This document shows, in pieces, positions 46,031-56,287 of a DNA stretch of 64,000 nucleotides. The position numbers and the translations under genes were made by a program. This DNA is from Prosopocoilus inquinatus (lineage: Eukaryota; Arthropoda; Insecta; Coleoptera; Lucanidae): NCBI GenBank assembly GCA_036172665.1, contig CM069869.1, forward strand, positions 6,712,939-6,776,938, in the 5' to 3' direction. Each line of letters begins with the position of its first letter. The stretch's first letter is position 1. The notes below the pieces were generated by a model, which had not been told where the DNA came from, did no database searches, and was given only the letters and a program-made list of their open reading frames with translations.

Positions 46031-48399
46031 GCGGTATAAGTGAGAGCTTGAGTTTGTAAAGAAAACATAAAAATTTAAAAAAAAATCGTCATAAAAAAGA
46101 ATTGATGACTCACATTTTACAATCGCTACTTTAATGCACTTAGTTAATAATACGTTTGATTCACATATTATGCATTTTAACACTTTGTGAAATCGATAAC
46201 GAGCAATTAGTTTTGTTTCTTCATGAGATTCCGCTTAACTGCTACAAAGTAGATAAACAAAGTTCACACTGTTTTTATGCTTCTAACATTAGTAGTATAA
46301 TTGAAAATAAAAATTAATAAATGAATTTTAATTGTAATAAATTTGCAAATGAATTAGTGCCACATTAAGGACGGACTGCAAGGGGCCGGTGGCCGGGGCG
46401 CCTTTTTATTGTTGCATGCAGTCGCGTTTCGTCTTATTTTTTCAAAGCTGATTTTGTGGAATAAATATCTTGTGAGAACGATATATTTTACTATTTTTGC
46501 AGGGGGAAGGGAATAAATTAGATAATTGGCCCCAAGCGCAAGCTTTCCATACTGCAGCACCAAACTGAATTCTACAGGATGTGTCATAAAATACGGAGGA
46601 GATTTCCCGCATGGTCTGGATGGACCTTAAGAAGGAAATATTTTAAACATTAAATAATGTTTTGACAAATACGTAAAATAATATGTTATAAAAAAGTGTG
46701 TAATATTTTATTGAATATTTAGTATAGGTATTACGAGTTTCTTTAACTTCAAATCTCAACTTAGGTAAAATGTTCCAGCGCTCAATTTTTAAAAACCAGT
46801 TGGGCATTTGCAGGCGTTATATGATGAAACAAGATGAGGTTCAGCAATATTAAGGTTAATTTTTTTTAAATGAAAACATTATAACTGTTCAAAATGTTCT
46901 CTTACACGTTTTACACGGTTTTCAAATGTTTTACAGCATTTTTAAATATTTGAAACGTAACTGATCTTAACAACACACTTGTTTTATTCAAACTTGCTTG
47001 CTTATCCTGCAATGGAACATCACCTTTTAAGTACACATATATAAAAACTCCTACATTTATATTTGAAAAAGAATAACCTTACCGCTTGTAGTGTATTACA
47101 CTTCTGATACTCCACAACAATCAAGTTCTTTTGGGTTGTACCAGTTCTCGCCTCAACATTTATATTCGTGCTACCTATCACCCTTTCCTTTTAGCGATTA
47201 CGGAATTATGCATACGTATTTTAAGGAATTTTTTTTTTATTTCGATGCTTTAAAGAGCTACATTATGAAACTTAAATTAGTCATTTGGGTTTCATAAAGT
47301 AGGACATTAAATCACCCGAAATTTTATTTTGTAAGGTTGGTGGCAACATACGCTGCTGGATTACAAATTACAAGTAATAACCTAACTCCAAGTTATACGT
47401 GTTTGAAATTACCTCTATTTTCTAGCATCTTAAATTAAATTATGTTAAGCGTCAACCAATTTCACCAACCGACCTCAACAAAACAAAATTCGCCATATGA
47501 CACTACAAAATAACATCGATTTTTAAGATTTTCTTCTTGTCTAAGCACCAAAATAGAAAGAAATACTATAAAATACACGTAAGACACTTTGGCGCATTTG
47601 TTTTCGACTCGTTTTCTAAAACTGGACGTGTACGCTAAAATCACGTCTTATCAAAGTAAGAAAATTAAAAAAAAATCAAATTTAGAACATATTAGACAAA
47701 ATTTTAGTAAGTATGTGTCATTTGGTACTAACACAAAAGGATTTTCCGCATGATATTTCGAAAAGAAAGACTTTATTTTTTCTATATTCAAGATGTGAAG
47801 CGGTAAATGTTATTTAACTTTACCGAGTAGTTAGCTTCTTCAATAATATCCAAAAAAAATATTTTAAAATATCAAATTTGTTTTACTGTTGCACGCACGA
47901 GGAAATTTGAGACGATTTTTCACATTTTCTGTGCAAATCGTTTTTTTTTTATAAATACTACAAATATTACTTCCTGCTTGTAATATAATATTTTTTTTTA
48001 TAAACTGCAGTAATTTTTTAAAGTATTATAATTTACATATTTAATTAAGAAAATCGTACTGGGTGGGTCAAATTCGTCTTTCTTAAAGAGAAACGCTATC
48101 TAAAAAGAAATTAAAAGTGTTTAAAATTTGACACACAATTTTTTTTAACGTTCAGCCTGCCTTAAAAGGCCGTACCTTTGAAATTGGGTTCGGGAAGCTG
48201 AAACAATCGAAATAAATGAAAGAATGATGAAAGTTTCGATTTTCCTTCGTTAAAGAGTTCTTCAAGTAAATAGCTCTAAATATTGCTACGACAGAATGTG
48301 GCTAACTTCACGTACTTACCGATATATTTTAGTTCAATATACGTATCAACGATAAACGTAGTTAATTAGGTTTTATTTTAGTTCCAAGAGAGTGTCGTG
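46031..48399. other. Non-coding remainder of duplicated segment 2
   Basis: AT-rich and collinear with 10571-13242. No gene recognised. Confidence 0.5.
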
Positions 48400-48424
48400 A
48401 GTAGTAGGAATAGGCCGATTCTAG

Positions 48425-48780
48425 AACCTTGACCAATAAAATTCAAGGTCAAGGTCGGAGGAGGTTCCAGAATAGGCCTATTCCTGACGCGATCCCACCA
48501 TGAGCTTCAAGATCAAGGTCATGACCTTGCGATGACCTCGAGATGACCTTGAAATAACCTTGAAATTACCTTCAGGCGACCTTGAAGTGACCTTGAGATG
48601 TCCTTGAAATGATCTTGGTGTGACCTTGAAATGACTTTGAGATGACCTAGAAATGACCCTGAGGTGACCTTGAAACGACCGCGAGGTGATCTTGATATGA
48701 CCTTGATGTGACCTTGAAATGACCTTGAGGTGACCTTGAAATGACCTTGAGATGTCTTAGTAACGAACCTTGACGCGCGG
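48425..48780. repeat. Minisatellite of TGACCTTGA units
   Basis: Degenerate tandem array with an 11-12 bp unit such as TGACCTTGAAA or TGACCTTGAGA. I count nine exact TGACCTTGA and two TCAAGGTCA in about 350 bp. TCAAGGTCA is the extended half-site bound by ERR and FTZ-F1 type nuclear receptors. A minus-strand frame in it just translates the repeat. Confidence 0.75.
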
Positions 48781-48952
48781 TGACTCAAATGTGATTGTTT
48801 TGAAATAACCCTGACGCAACCTGTTATTGAATTTGTACCTATTTAAGGAGGTGTTTGATTTGATACCCGCAGACGATGGTTGACTCTCAGATTGAGTTTA
48901 CCAACTTATTGAACGTAGTGAACGCGATAGTGCTTATTAGAATTATAACATA

Positions 48953-50432
48953 TTTAATTGCAATCAGTGTGGCAAACAATTTACGCGAATCGATAATATG
49001 AATCGTCATTTGCGTACATCATGCCAGGGAAAACGCTTGAAATTAGATGAAATTTCCGGACCGTCCAAAGTTGTTGACCCAGTGAACGTTACGAAATGTG
49101 ATGTGGTTTGAACTCGAAGAAGGCAACTAAATATTTACTGTATCTTGATGCTAAAAACCTGTACGGTCACGCAATGTGTTCCAGATTTCCGTGGGGAGAA
49201 TTTACTTGGTTATGTACAGAAGAGATTAACAATCTTAACATTTCAGAGTTAGAAAAAAATTTAGATGTCGGGTACATATTCGAAGTAGATTTGGAATACC
49301 CGACTCATTTACATGACAACCACAACGAATTACCATTTTGTCCGGAAAACATAATTCCACGAAATTCCAAACATGGTAAACTTATTCCAAATCTATACAA
49401 CAAGAGGAAATACATAATCCACTATTTAAATCTGAAACAATGTTTGGAAAATGGTTTAATATTAAACCAAATTCATAGGGCAATTAAATTTAAGCAATCT
49501 CGTTGGCTGAAAATATACATAGACTTTAATTCACAAAAACGAGCTGAAGCTAAAAACGAATTCGAAAATTTTTTTTACAAATTATTAAATAATAGTGTTG
49601 TCGGTAAAACTATGGAAAATGTTGAGAATCGCGTCGACATTAAATTAGCCACCAGCTGGGAAACCCATAATCGAAGACCGGGAGCTGAATCATTGATAGC
49701 TAAACCAAACTATAAATCGAGTAAAATTTTTAGTGATCACCTGGCCGCAATAGAATTATCCAAAGTGCAAGTAAATTATAACAAACCTTTATACGTAGGG
49801 TTTTGTGTTTTGGAAATATCAAAAACAGTAATGTACGATTTTTATTACAATTTTATAAAGCGAAAATATAACAACAGAGCAGCTTTATTATATACTATAT
49901 ATAGTATAGTTTAATACTGACCGTTAAAACTGACAATGTATACGATGACATAAAGCAAAATTTAGATAAATTTGATACTTCAAATTACCCACTGAATAAT
50001 ATACATGAAATGCCTCGAACTGAATCAGTTATTGGACGATTTAAAAACGAATACGCAGGACAGATCATAGAATCTTTTATCGGGACCGGTGCGAAAGCTT
50101 ACTGTGTAAAGCTTATTTCAAAATGTACTAAGAAAGCAAAAGGTGTTAAAAAATACGTTGTAGATAAATACTTAACTGTAGATGACTACAAAGAAATCAT
50201 TGAACGAGATGGTTTTATTTTTAAAAAGATGTACGTGTTTCACTTGGATTTTCATACGGTGTATACAGAGTTGAAAAATAAAATTGCCTTACCATCAAAA
50301 GACGATAAACGTTATATTTTGGATGACAAAATTCATACTCTGGCATGGGGTCACCATAAAATTGCTGATATGGAAAGAGATAAAAAACTAAAAGAACTAA
50401 TTGAAAAATTGGAAAAAGAATTAAAAAATTAA
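48953..50432 (+). pseudogene. Polinton/Maverick-type protein-primed DNA polymerase B relic
   Basis: Begins with a C2HC finger (CNQCGKQFTRIDNMNRH). After a stop near 49111 the polymerase palm reads YLLYLDAKNLYGHAM (from about 49138), so the part between is deleted. The frame runs to 49914, where the expected catalytic Asp box is replaced by an AT-rich palindrome (TATACTATATATAGTATA) that also shifts frame. The C-terminal part (50010-50432) holds SKCTKKAKGVKKYVV, DDKRYILDDK and TLAWGHHK, typical of the end of this polymerase. Dead copy. Confidence 0.75.
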
Positions 50433-50546
50433 TAAAGTATGTTTTATTTATAGGTTCTGTTAGAAAGTAAATAAATTCATTTGTAAAATTCATTTATTGT
50501 GTATTGTGAGTATTGTATGTTTACAGTAGTAGTTAATAAATATTTA

Positions 50547-50736
50547 TTATAAAACATTGCGTTTTGGTATCCATGAATCATGTTTAGAACTCAATCCTAA
50601 ATAATTTACAAGCGCTTTATTACCTTTTTTTCTCAAAACGTTAATTAAATATATATCTGGATGTTTCACTTTTTGTAACTCATACTCATAAAACCCATCA
50701 AGAATGGCTTCACCATCAGCGTCTTTAATTAGATAT
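50547..50736 (-). pseudogene. Polinton-type integrase C-terminus with chromodomain-like fold
   Basis: On the minus strand: FYEYELQKVKHPDIYLINVL, then KALVNYLGLSSKHDSWI. This is the kind of chromodomain-like end found on Polinton integrases. It lies tail-to-tail with the polymerase relic and is cut at 50737 by gypsy copy B. Confidence 0.6.
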
Positions 50737-51069
50737 TGTGGCGCGCCACTCAGCACTACGTCACACTGAAGGCGTCAAGAAGTCGGTTCGTTATTGTGAC
50801 ACGTTACACCGCCGCGCCACCAGGATATCTATACCGAACAAACTCGACTTTTCTAGCATCTACGAAGATGGAATAAACGAAAAGGCAGCGTAGAATATAA
50901 AATCGGCCGGAGTTGACTCAGGAGTCAGTCGAGTTCTAATTAGCGATCGTCGAAGTTGGATTTAGTGTGTAAATAAATTAGATTATAAGCATCATTAAAT
51001 TACGGTTAAGTTTTTACCAAGTGTTTTATTCAATGAAATAAATTAATTTAAACCCATAGAAACGTAACA
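50737..51069 (+). repeat. 5' LTR of gypsy copy B
   Basis: TGTGGCGCGCCACTCAGC ... CGTAACA, 333 bp. Contains TATAAAAT at 50896-50903 and TCAGTC with A at 50927. Confidence 0.9.
50896..50959 (+). promoter_or_regulatory. LTR core promoter: TATA, initiator and DPE-like motif
   Basis: TATAAAAT starts 31 bp upstream of the initiator TCAGTC (A at 50927). AGTTGG begins at +28, matching the insect DPE consensus RGWYV. The same TATA-Inr spacing occurs in copy A (15237/15206) and copy C (57557/57588), where the DPE-like motif is one base closer. Confidence 0.7.
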
Positions 51070-51070
51070 G

Positions 51071-51086
51071 TGGTGTCAGGTGTGGG
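51071..51086 (+). promoter_or_regulatory. Primer-binding site, copy B
   Basis: TGGTGTCAGGTGTGGG directly after the 5' LTR; complementary to the usual tRNA-Leu 3' end. The same sequence follows the LTR of copy C at 57745. Confidence 0.65.
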
Positions 51087-51166
51087 TTTGTGCAAATAAA
51101 TAAACAATTCAAAGTAAATTAAATTTAATCAGATTATTAAATAAGTACAGTGTCGGAAAAAAAACA

Positions 51167-51421
51167 ATGGCTACGAGAAAAGTATTGTTGAAAGACTTAA
51201 AAGTGGCCGAATTAAAAACCGAATTGGAAGAAAGAGAGTTAGAAACCTGTGGTTTGAAAGGCGCACTTCAACAGCGTCTCCGATGCGATTTGTTGACAGC
51301 CGGTGAAGATCCAGAGACGTTCCTTTTCGAAATTTCGTGTGGTCCCGTCGATTTTAATAAAATCTTGAAGGATGAATTTCAAGAACAATCCAGAAATTTA
51401 GAGGAAAAGCTTCTAGAATAA
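51167..51421 (+). pseudogene. Gag N-terminus with SAP domain, copy B
   Basis: MATRKVLLKDLKVAELKTEL followed by CGLKGALQQRLR is a SAP-type DNA/RNA-binding motif. A one-base deletion after LEEKLLE creates a stop at 51421; the reading continues in another frame from 51484. Confidence 0.8.
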
Positions 51422-51483
51422 TCAGAAATTTAGAGGAAAAGCTTCTAGAACAATCTGGAAATTTCGACAAATTACAAAATAAA

Positions 51484-54400
51484 TTGTTGGAAAAATCTAG
51501 AGACTTAGACGAGAAATTTCGAGAGCAATCCAGAAATTTCGACGAGAAACTTCTAGAACAGTCCGGAAATTTGAAGGGTAAATTTCTAGAACAAACGAAA
51601 GGACTCGAATATAAACTAGTTGTAAAAATATCGGAAGAAACAAGAAACCTGCAAGGAAATGTGGAGGAAATAATATTCCAGCAGGATAACAAAATCAAGA
51701 ATCTGGAACAAATCATGGCGGGGTTGAGAGTGTTCGGGGATCAGCCACCAGTAGAAACACTAGAAAATAATGAAACCCGAATTGTGGAAGAGCCAGCAGA
51801 AAATTCGAAATTGAAAATAAAACCACCAACGTTCGATGGAAAGTCTTCTTGGCCCAACTATTTGAAACAGTTCGAAGCAGCAGCAAAGGCGAACAGATGG
51901 ACGGCCAGCGAAAAAGCCACTTCGTTAATTGTGGCCTTGAGAGGGGACGCTATCGATGTGCTACAGACGATGCCGCCAGAGGAGCAAGAAGACTTCGACA
52001 AGCTTGTGAATAGGATGGAAATGCGTTATGGGCAGACCCATCTGACCGAGGTATACCATGCGCAGTTGAGGAATCGCTGTCAGAAATCCGGAGAAAGTCT
52101 TCAAGAATTCGAAGCGGACGTAGCGCGTCTGACCCAGTTGGCATATCCCACAGCTCCTGTTGAATTCCTCAGATGTTTGACGGTGCAGACCTTCATAGAT
52201 GGAATCCGTGACCCAGACAACCAGCAGGCATTGAGAATGACCCATCCGAAGACATCCAAGAACGCATTGGCTTATGCCTTGGAATTTGAAGCGGCGAGAC
52301 GAGTTTCAAGAGGGCATGTCAATGTGCGAGCGGCTATGGACTTCCAAGAGGAAGAAAAGGAAGAATCCGCTAACGCCAAGGTGGGATCTGCTATAAAGGA
52401 GCGACCCAGGGAGTATGCCACCGCAGAGGATGTTCGCAGCATTGTGGAACAGGTCTTCAAGCAGAAGAAGCCGCTGATGTGGCCAGGAGGAAGGACATGT
52501 TCGCAGGCGATGTCCAAAGCCCAGACAGGATCCAAGGAAGCCACAGTTAAACTAAGCCGGGTCGGTGCAGAGGGGCAAACGTCGACCCGTATTCAAAGGC
52601 CCCCAAAGACGAAAGCCAACCAAGTAATATTCCTACGGCAGTTAACCAGCAGTGTCTTCGTGGATGTCACCATTGATGACATTCCTCACACCATGTTGTT
52701 GGATACGGGTGCGACGAAGACCATCCTAAGACCCGACGTCATTAAGTCATCTGGACGCACCGAGCCGACCAAGTGGAAACTGAAAACTGCAACTGGAACA
52801 TCAGCAACTGTCCACGGTGAAGTAGAGGTTATCATCACCATTGGTTCAACTCCAATAAAACACCGTGCACTGGTGGCAGATATAGAGGACGAGGCAATTT
52901 TGGGCATGGACGTCATGTGTGCCCACGGGTTCCAATTGGACTTAAAGCGTGGCGTGATGGCGGTCAATAATGAGGAGTTGGTTCTACATCGACGAGGAGA
53001 CGTGGCCGCTCGAGTAGTCCTCGCTGAAGACGTTGTATTATCCAGCAGGACTGAGGTTATCGTCGACGCAAAACTGGACGGTGTTTTTCAAGATGGGCAA
53101 GTCATTATGGTTGAACCTAATACTGATGATCAAAGGATTGGAAGAGGAGTCCTCGTTGGGAAAATGTTGTTGACGGCGAAGGAGGAAGTACCTGTCCGCC
53201 TGATGAACGTCAATTGTTTCTCCGTCAATATCAAGAAAGGAACCATCTTGGCAAGCTGCACAATGGTGTCCTCCATCTCCCGCCAAATTGAAGCAAACGT
53301 GCCAGAAGCAAAAGTCCCAACGAAATTATGGGAAATGGTTATGTCAACAGCCCAGGAATTGACTCCAGACCAGAAGACAAAAGCAAAGAATCTGATCGGC
53401 CGCCATCAAGATGTATTCGAGGTAGAAAATGGATCCAAGGGAAGAACTGATGTCGTGAAACACAAAATAGAGACTGGAGAAGAAAGACCTATCCGTCAAG
53501 CTCCAAGGCGATTACCGTTGACGAAGCGTGAGGAAGCAGAACGCATTATTCGCGAGATGGAAAAGGATAATGTAATAGAACCATCAAGCAGCCCGTGGGC
53601 GTCACCAGTAGTGCTTGTGAAGAAGAAGGATGGGTCCACCAGGTTCTGTGTAGACTACCGGTTACTCAACAATGTCACCAAGAAGGACAGCTATCCCCTG
53701 CCACGGATTGATGATACCCTGGACACTCTGGCCGGCTCAAAGATCTTCTCAAATTTGGACTTAAAGAGTGGATATTGGCAAGTGGAGCTGGCGCCTGAAG
53801 ATCGAGAAAAGACGGCGTTTTCCATTGGTATGGGTCTGTGGCAGTTCACAGTGATGCCATTCGGATTATGTAATGCCCCAGCGACATTCGAGAGGTTAAT
53901 GGAGACGGCTCTGAAAGGTCTGTCCTGGACAACGTGCATGGTGTACCTTGACGACATAATTGTCGTGGGAAAGACGTTCGACGACCACCTGAGGAACCTG
54001 GAAGGAGTGTTCCAGCGGCTTCGTGGAGCTGGACTAAAGCTTAGCCTCAAGAAGTGTCACCTGTTCCAGAAGGAAGTGAATTACCTGGGGCATATTATTA
54101 ATGGAAATGGAATCGCCGTGGACCCTGTGAAGATTCAGGTGGTGAAAGACTGGCCAACTCCCAGAAATAAACACCAAATAAGGAGTTTCCTTGGCCTGTG
54201 TAGTTATTATCGGCGCTACGTTCCTGGATTTGCAGACATTGCTAAGCCGTTGACAGAACTCACTGAAGAAGGTCGTCCATTTGAATGGGACCAACAGTGT
54301 CAAATTGGCTTTGAACAACTAAAGCAGTACTTGATTAGTGCTCCTATTCTGAGTTATCCTCTCCCGGAAGGCAAATTCGTCGTGGACACAGATGCTAGCA

Positions 54401-54861
54401 ACGTTGGGATCGGTGGCGTACTCTCCCAGATACAAGAGGGGCAAGAGAAGGTGATCGGCTACTTCAGTAAAGTCCTATCAAAACCGGAACGAAACTATTG
54501 CGTCACAAGAAGGGAATTGCTAGCCGTCGTAAAAACGATAGAACACTTCTACAAGTACTTGTACGGTAGACGCGTCCTGCTGAGGACCGACCATGCCGCT
54601 CTAAAATGGCTTCTCCGTTTCAAGAACCCAGAAGGACAAGTTGCACGATGGATCGAACGACTTCAGGAGTACGATTTTGAAATTCAACATCGGGCAGGAA
54701 CTAGCCATCGAAATGCCGATGCTTTGTCGAGAAGACCCTGTGCCGAAAACTGTAAGCACTGTAGTCGTTTGGACGAGAAAGTAGCCACGACTGCGAGGAC
54801 AGCCATTGTTGACGACAATTACCAGAAGCGAATGGTGGAAACAAGTACATCGTCGTGGTAA
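51484..54861 (+). CDS. Fused Gag-PR-RT-RH frame, copy B (1125 codons)
   Basis: A single open frame containing 11-residue repeats, the gag capsid region (FDGKSSWPNYLKQFEAAAK), a hybrid join without a zinc knuckle (MWPGGRTCSQ, from an 8-nt deletion), protease (MLLDTGATKTIL), RT (FCVDYRLLNN, VYLDDIIVVG), RNase H (VVDTDASNVGIGGVL, RTDHAALKWLL) and HRAGTSHRNADALSR. It ends when a 495-bp deletion removes the integrase zinc domain and first Asp and shifts frame (KRMVETSTSSW). The start at 51484 is only the first codon of an open frame. Whether the fused protein functions is unknown. Confidence 0.88.
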   Translation: MLEKSRDLDEKFREQSRNFDEKLLEQSGNLKGKFLEQTKGLEYKLVVKISEETRNLQGNVEEIIFQQDNKIKNLEQIMAGLRVFGDQPPVETLENNETRIVEEPAENSKLKIKPPTFDGKSSWPNYLKQFEAAAKANRWTASEKATSLIVALRGDAIDVLQTMPPEEQEDFDKLVNRMEMRYGQTHLTEVYHAQLRNRCQKSGESLQEFEADVARLTQLAYPTAPVEFLRCLTVQTFIDGIRDPDNQQALRMTHPKTSKNALAYALEFEAARRVSRGHVNVRAAMDFQEEEKEESANAKVGSAIKERPREYATAEDVRSIVEQVFKQKKPLMWPGGRTCSQAMSKAQTGSKEATVKLSRVGAEGQTSTRIQRPPKTKANQVIFLRQLTSSVFVDVTIDDIPHTMLLDTGATKTILRPDVIKSSGRTEPTKWKLKTATGTSATVHGEVEVIITIGSTPIKHRALVADIEDEAILGMDVMCAHGFQLDLKRGVMAVNNEELVLHRRGDVAARVVLAEDVVLSSRTEVIVDAKLDGVFQDGQVIMVEPNTDDQRIGRGVLVGKMLLTAKEEVPVRLMNVNCFSVNIKKGTILASCTMVSSISRQIEANVPEAKVPTKLWEMVMSTAQELTPDQKTKAKNLIGRHQDVFEVENGSKGRTDVVKHKIETGEERPIRQAPRRLPLTKREEAERIIREMEKDNVIEPSSSPWASPVVLVKKKDGSTRFCVDYRLLNNVTKKDSYPLPRIDDTLDTLAGSKIFSNLDLKSGYWQVELAPEDREKTAFSIGMGLWQFTVMPFGLCNAPATFERLMETALKGLSWTTCMVYLDDIIVVGKTFDDHLRNLEGVFQRLRGAGLKLSLKKCHLFQKEVNYLGHIINGNGIAVDPVKIQVVKDWPTPRNKHQIRSFLGLCSYYRRYVPGFADIAKPLTELTEEGRPFEWDQQCQIGFEQLKQYLISAPILSYPLPEGKFVVDTDASNVGIGGVLSQIQEGQEKVIGYFSKVLSKPERNYCVTRRELLAVVKTIEHFYKYLYGRRVLLRTDHAALKWLLRFKNPEGQVARWIERLQEYDFEIQHRAGTSHRNADALSRRPCAENCKHCSRLDEKVATTARTAIVDDNYQKRMVETSTSSW

Positions 54862-55660
54862 TGGACTACTTTAGCGAGTTGGTTGAAGCTTACGCCCTAC
54901 CTAATCATTAGGCAGTCACTATTGCGGAAGTCCTTGTCAGGTAATGGATCAGTCGGTATGGTGCACCTATGGAACTGCATCCAGACCAAGGAAGAAACTT
55001 TGAATCGGCCTTGTTCAAGAACGTGTGTACTCTGCTCGGCGTACGAAAAACTAAAACAACTGAACTCCACCCATAGTCGGACGGAATGGTGGAAAGGTTC
55101 AACAGAACCATCAACCGACATTTATCCAAGGTCGTTTCCGATCATCAGAGGGACTGGGACTCGTACATTCCTCTGTTTCTAATGGCATACCGCTCGTCCG
55201 TTCATGAGACAACAAGGGAGACTCCAGCGAAAGTGGTATTAGGGCGAGAGCCGAGACTGCCCTGCGACCTGAAGTTTGGTGTGAAGCCTGGCGAAGTCTC
55301 TGCCGACGAAGATTACGTGAGCAAATTACGCAGGAAAATGGACGACATCCCCAACCAAGTGCGTCACAATATACAGACGGCCAGCGATCGGATGAAGGAG
55401 CACTATGACATCAACGCTCAAAACGGGGGATACCAACCTGGAGCACTGGTCTGGCTTTACAACCCCAAAGACGTCGAGGCCTGTCCCCAAAACTGCAGAC
55501 CTCTTGGGAAGGTCCTTACAAAGTGATGAAACGGATTAACGACGTCGTTTACCGCATCAAGAAGGTCCCTCATGGCAAACCCAAAGTAATCCACTTCAAC
55601 CGGATAGCCCTTACCATGGAGAAGCAGATGAAGGGACAGTACAAAGGGCGCAAGTTTCCG
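54862..55660 (+). pseudogene. Integrase remainder of copy B
   Basis: After the deletion, the second Asp (PDQGRNFES) and the Glu (DGMVERFNRT, frame 55086-55526) are readable, as are the linker KLRRKMDDI and the start of the GPY/F part. Three in-frame stops and a lost C near 55464 break it. Confidence 0.85.
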
Positions 55661-55662
55661 AG

Positions 55663-56242
55663 GTGAACTTCGAAACCTTTATGTCTCATCACGCCGAAGG
55701 AAGCAAGGCAAGGTTTGGAGTGACCACGGAGAAGCAACAAGATCTCTTTAAAGTGCCACTGGAGTACAGTTTGGCCCACTGCGTAGCAGAAGACCTGAAA
55801 ATGTCCAAAGGAATCGCTCAGGTGTTTAGGAAGAAATTTGGCCAAATCGAGGAGCTCCGAAGACAGCATCCCGTGGTAGGCAAGAGTCTGCAGATCATCG
55901 ATTCGACGGCAGATCGGAGGCGCCACGTGCATTATTTAGTCACGAAGAAGACATCAAGCTATAAACCTGACTATCAAAGTATGTGGAGAGCCCTGTATAG
56001 CCTGAGGAGACAGCTAATAGAGAACCACCAGATTGGGCTGCGGATTGGACGGACTAGACTGGAGAGTAATTCGAAGCATGCTGGAAGTCGTCTTCCACAG
56101 AACGGGAATTGAAGTCCTAGTCAGCAGCCACTACCCACAGGCAACAGTCAGCAACAGCAAAACCGTGGACTGCTACTTCTTCCAGACGGGAAGTTGCAGG
56201 AATGGACCGGCATGTAGATTCCGACATCCTCCTTCAAGACTA
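55663..56242 (+). pseudogene. TARG1/OARD1-like macrodomain plus CCCH finger, copy B
   Basis: DLFKVPLEYSLAHCVAEDLK, MSKGIAQVFRKK and HYLVTKK are intact to 56030. A deletion of about 22 bp then removes the strand before GCGLDGLDW (readable from 56033 in another frame). The CCCH finger CYFFQTGSCRNGPACRFRH is complete (CX7CX5CX3H, 56168-56226). Relative to IN it is out of frame because of the CCCC to CCC change. Confidence 0.87.
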
Positions 56243-56273
56243 TCACCAGGAACATTTCGAGACGAAACGTTTT

Positions 56274-56287
56274 TAAGAAAGGGGAAG
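56274..56287 (+). promoter_or_regulatory. Polypurine tract, copy B
   Basis: AAGAAAGGGGAAG directly precedes the 3' LTR, the plus-strand primer position. Confidence 0.6.

Larger units (their letters stand above)
40456..48399. repeat. Segmental duplication, copy 2 (7.9 kb)
   Basis: Collinear with 5027-13242. It has an extra inverted segment at 41233-41468, lacks about 190 bp near 42016, and lacks about 260 bp near 47941. Inside it GTPase gene 3 has a 90-residue deletion relative to gene 2. The sequence after 48399 (minisatellite) differs from that after 13242. Confidence 0.9.

Noticed and set aside
48519..48788. 89-codon frame with repeated RSFQGHIKVISRS-like units
   Set aside because: It only translates the TGACCTTGA minisatellite.
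55663..56112. Macrodomain as an independent host OARD1 gene
   Set aside because: The same module occurs in all three gypsy copies at the same distance from IN and inside the LTRs, and in copy C it is in frame with the end of IN.
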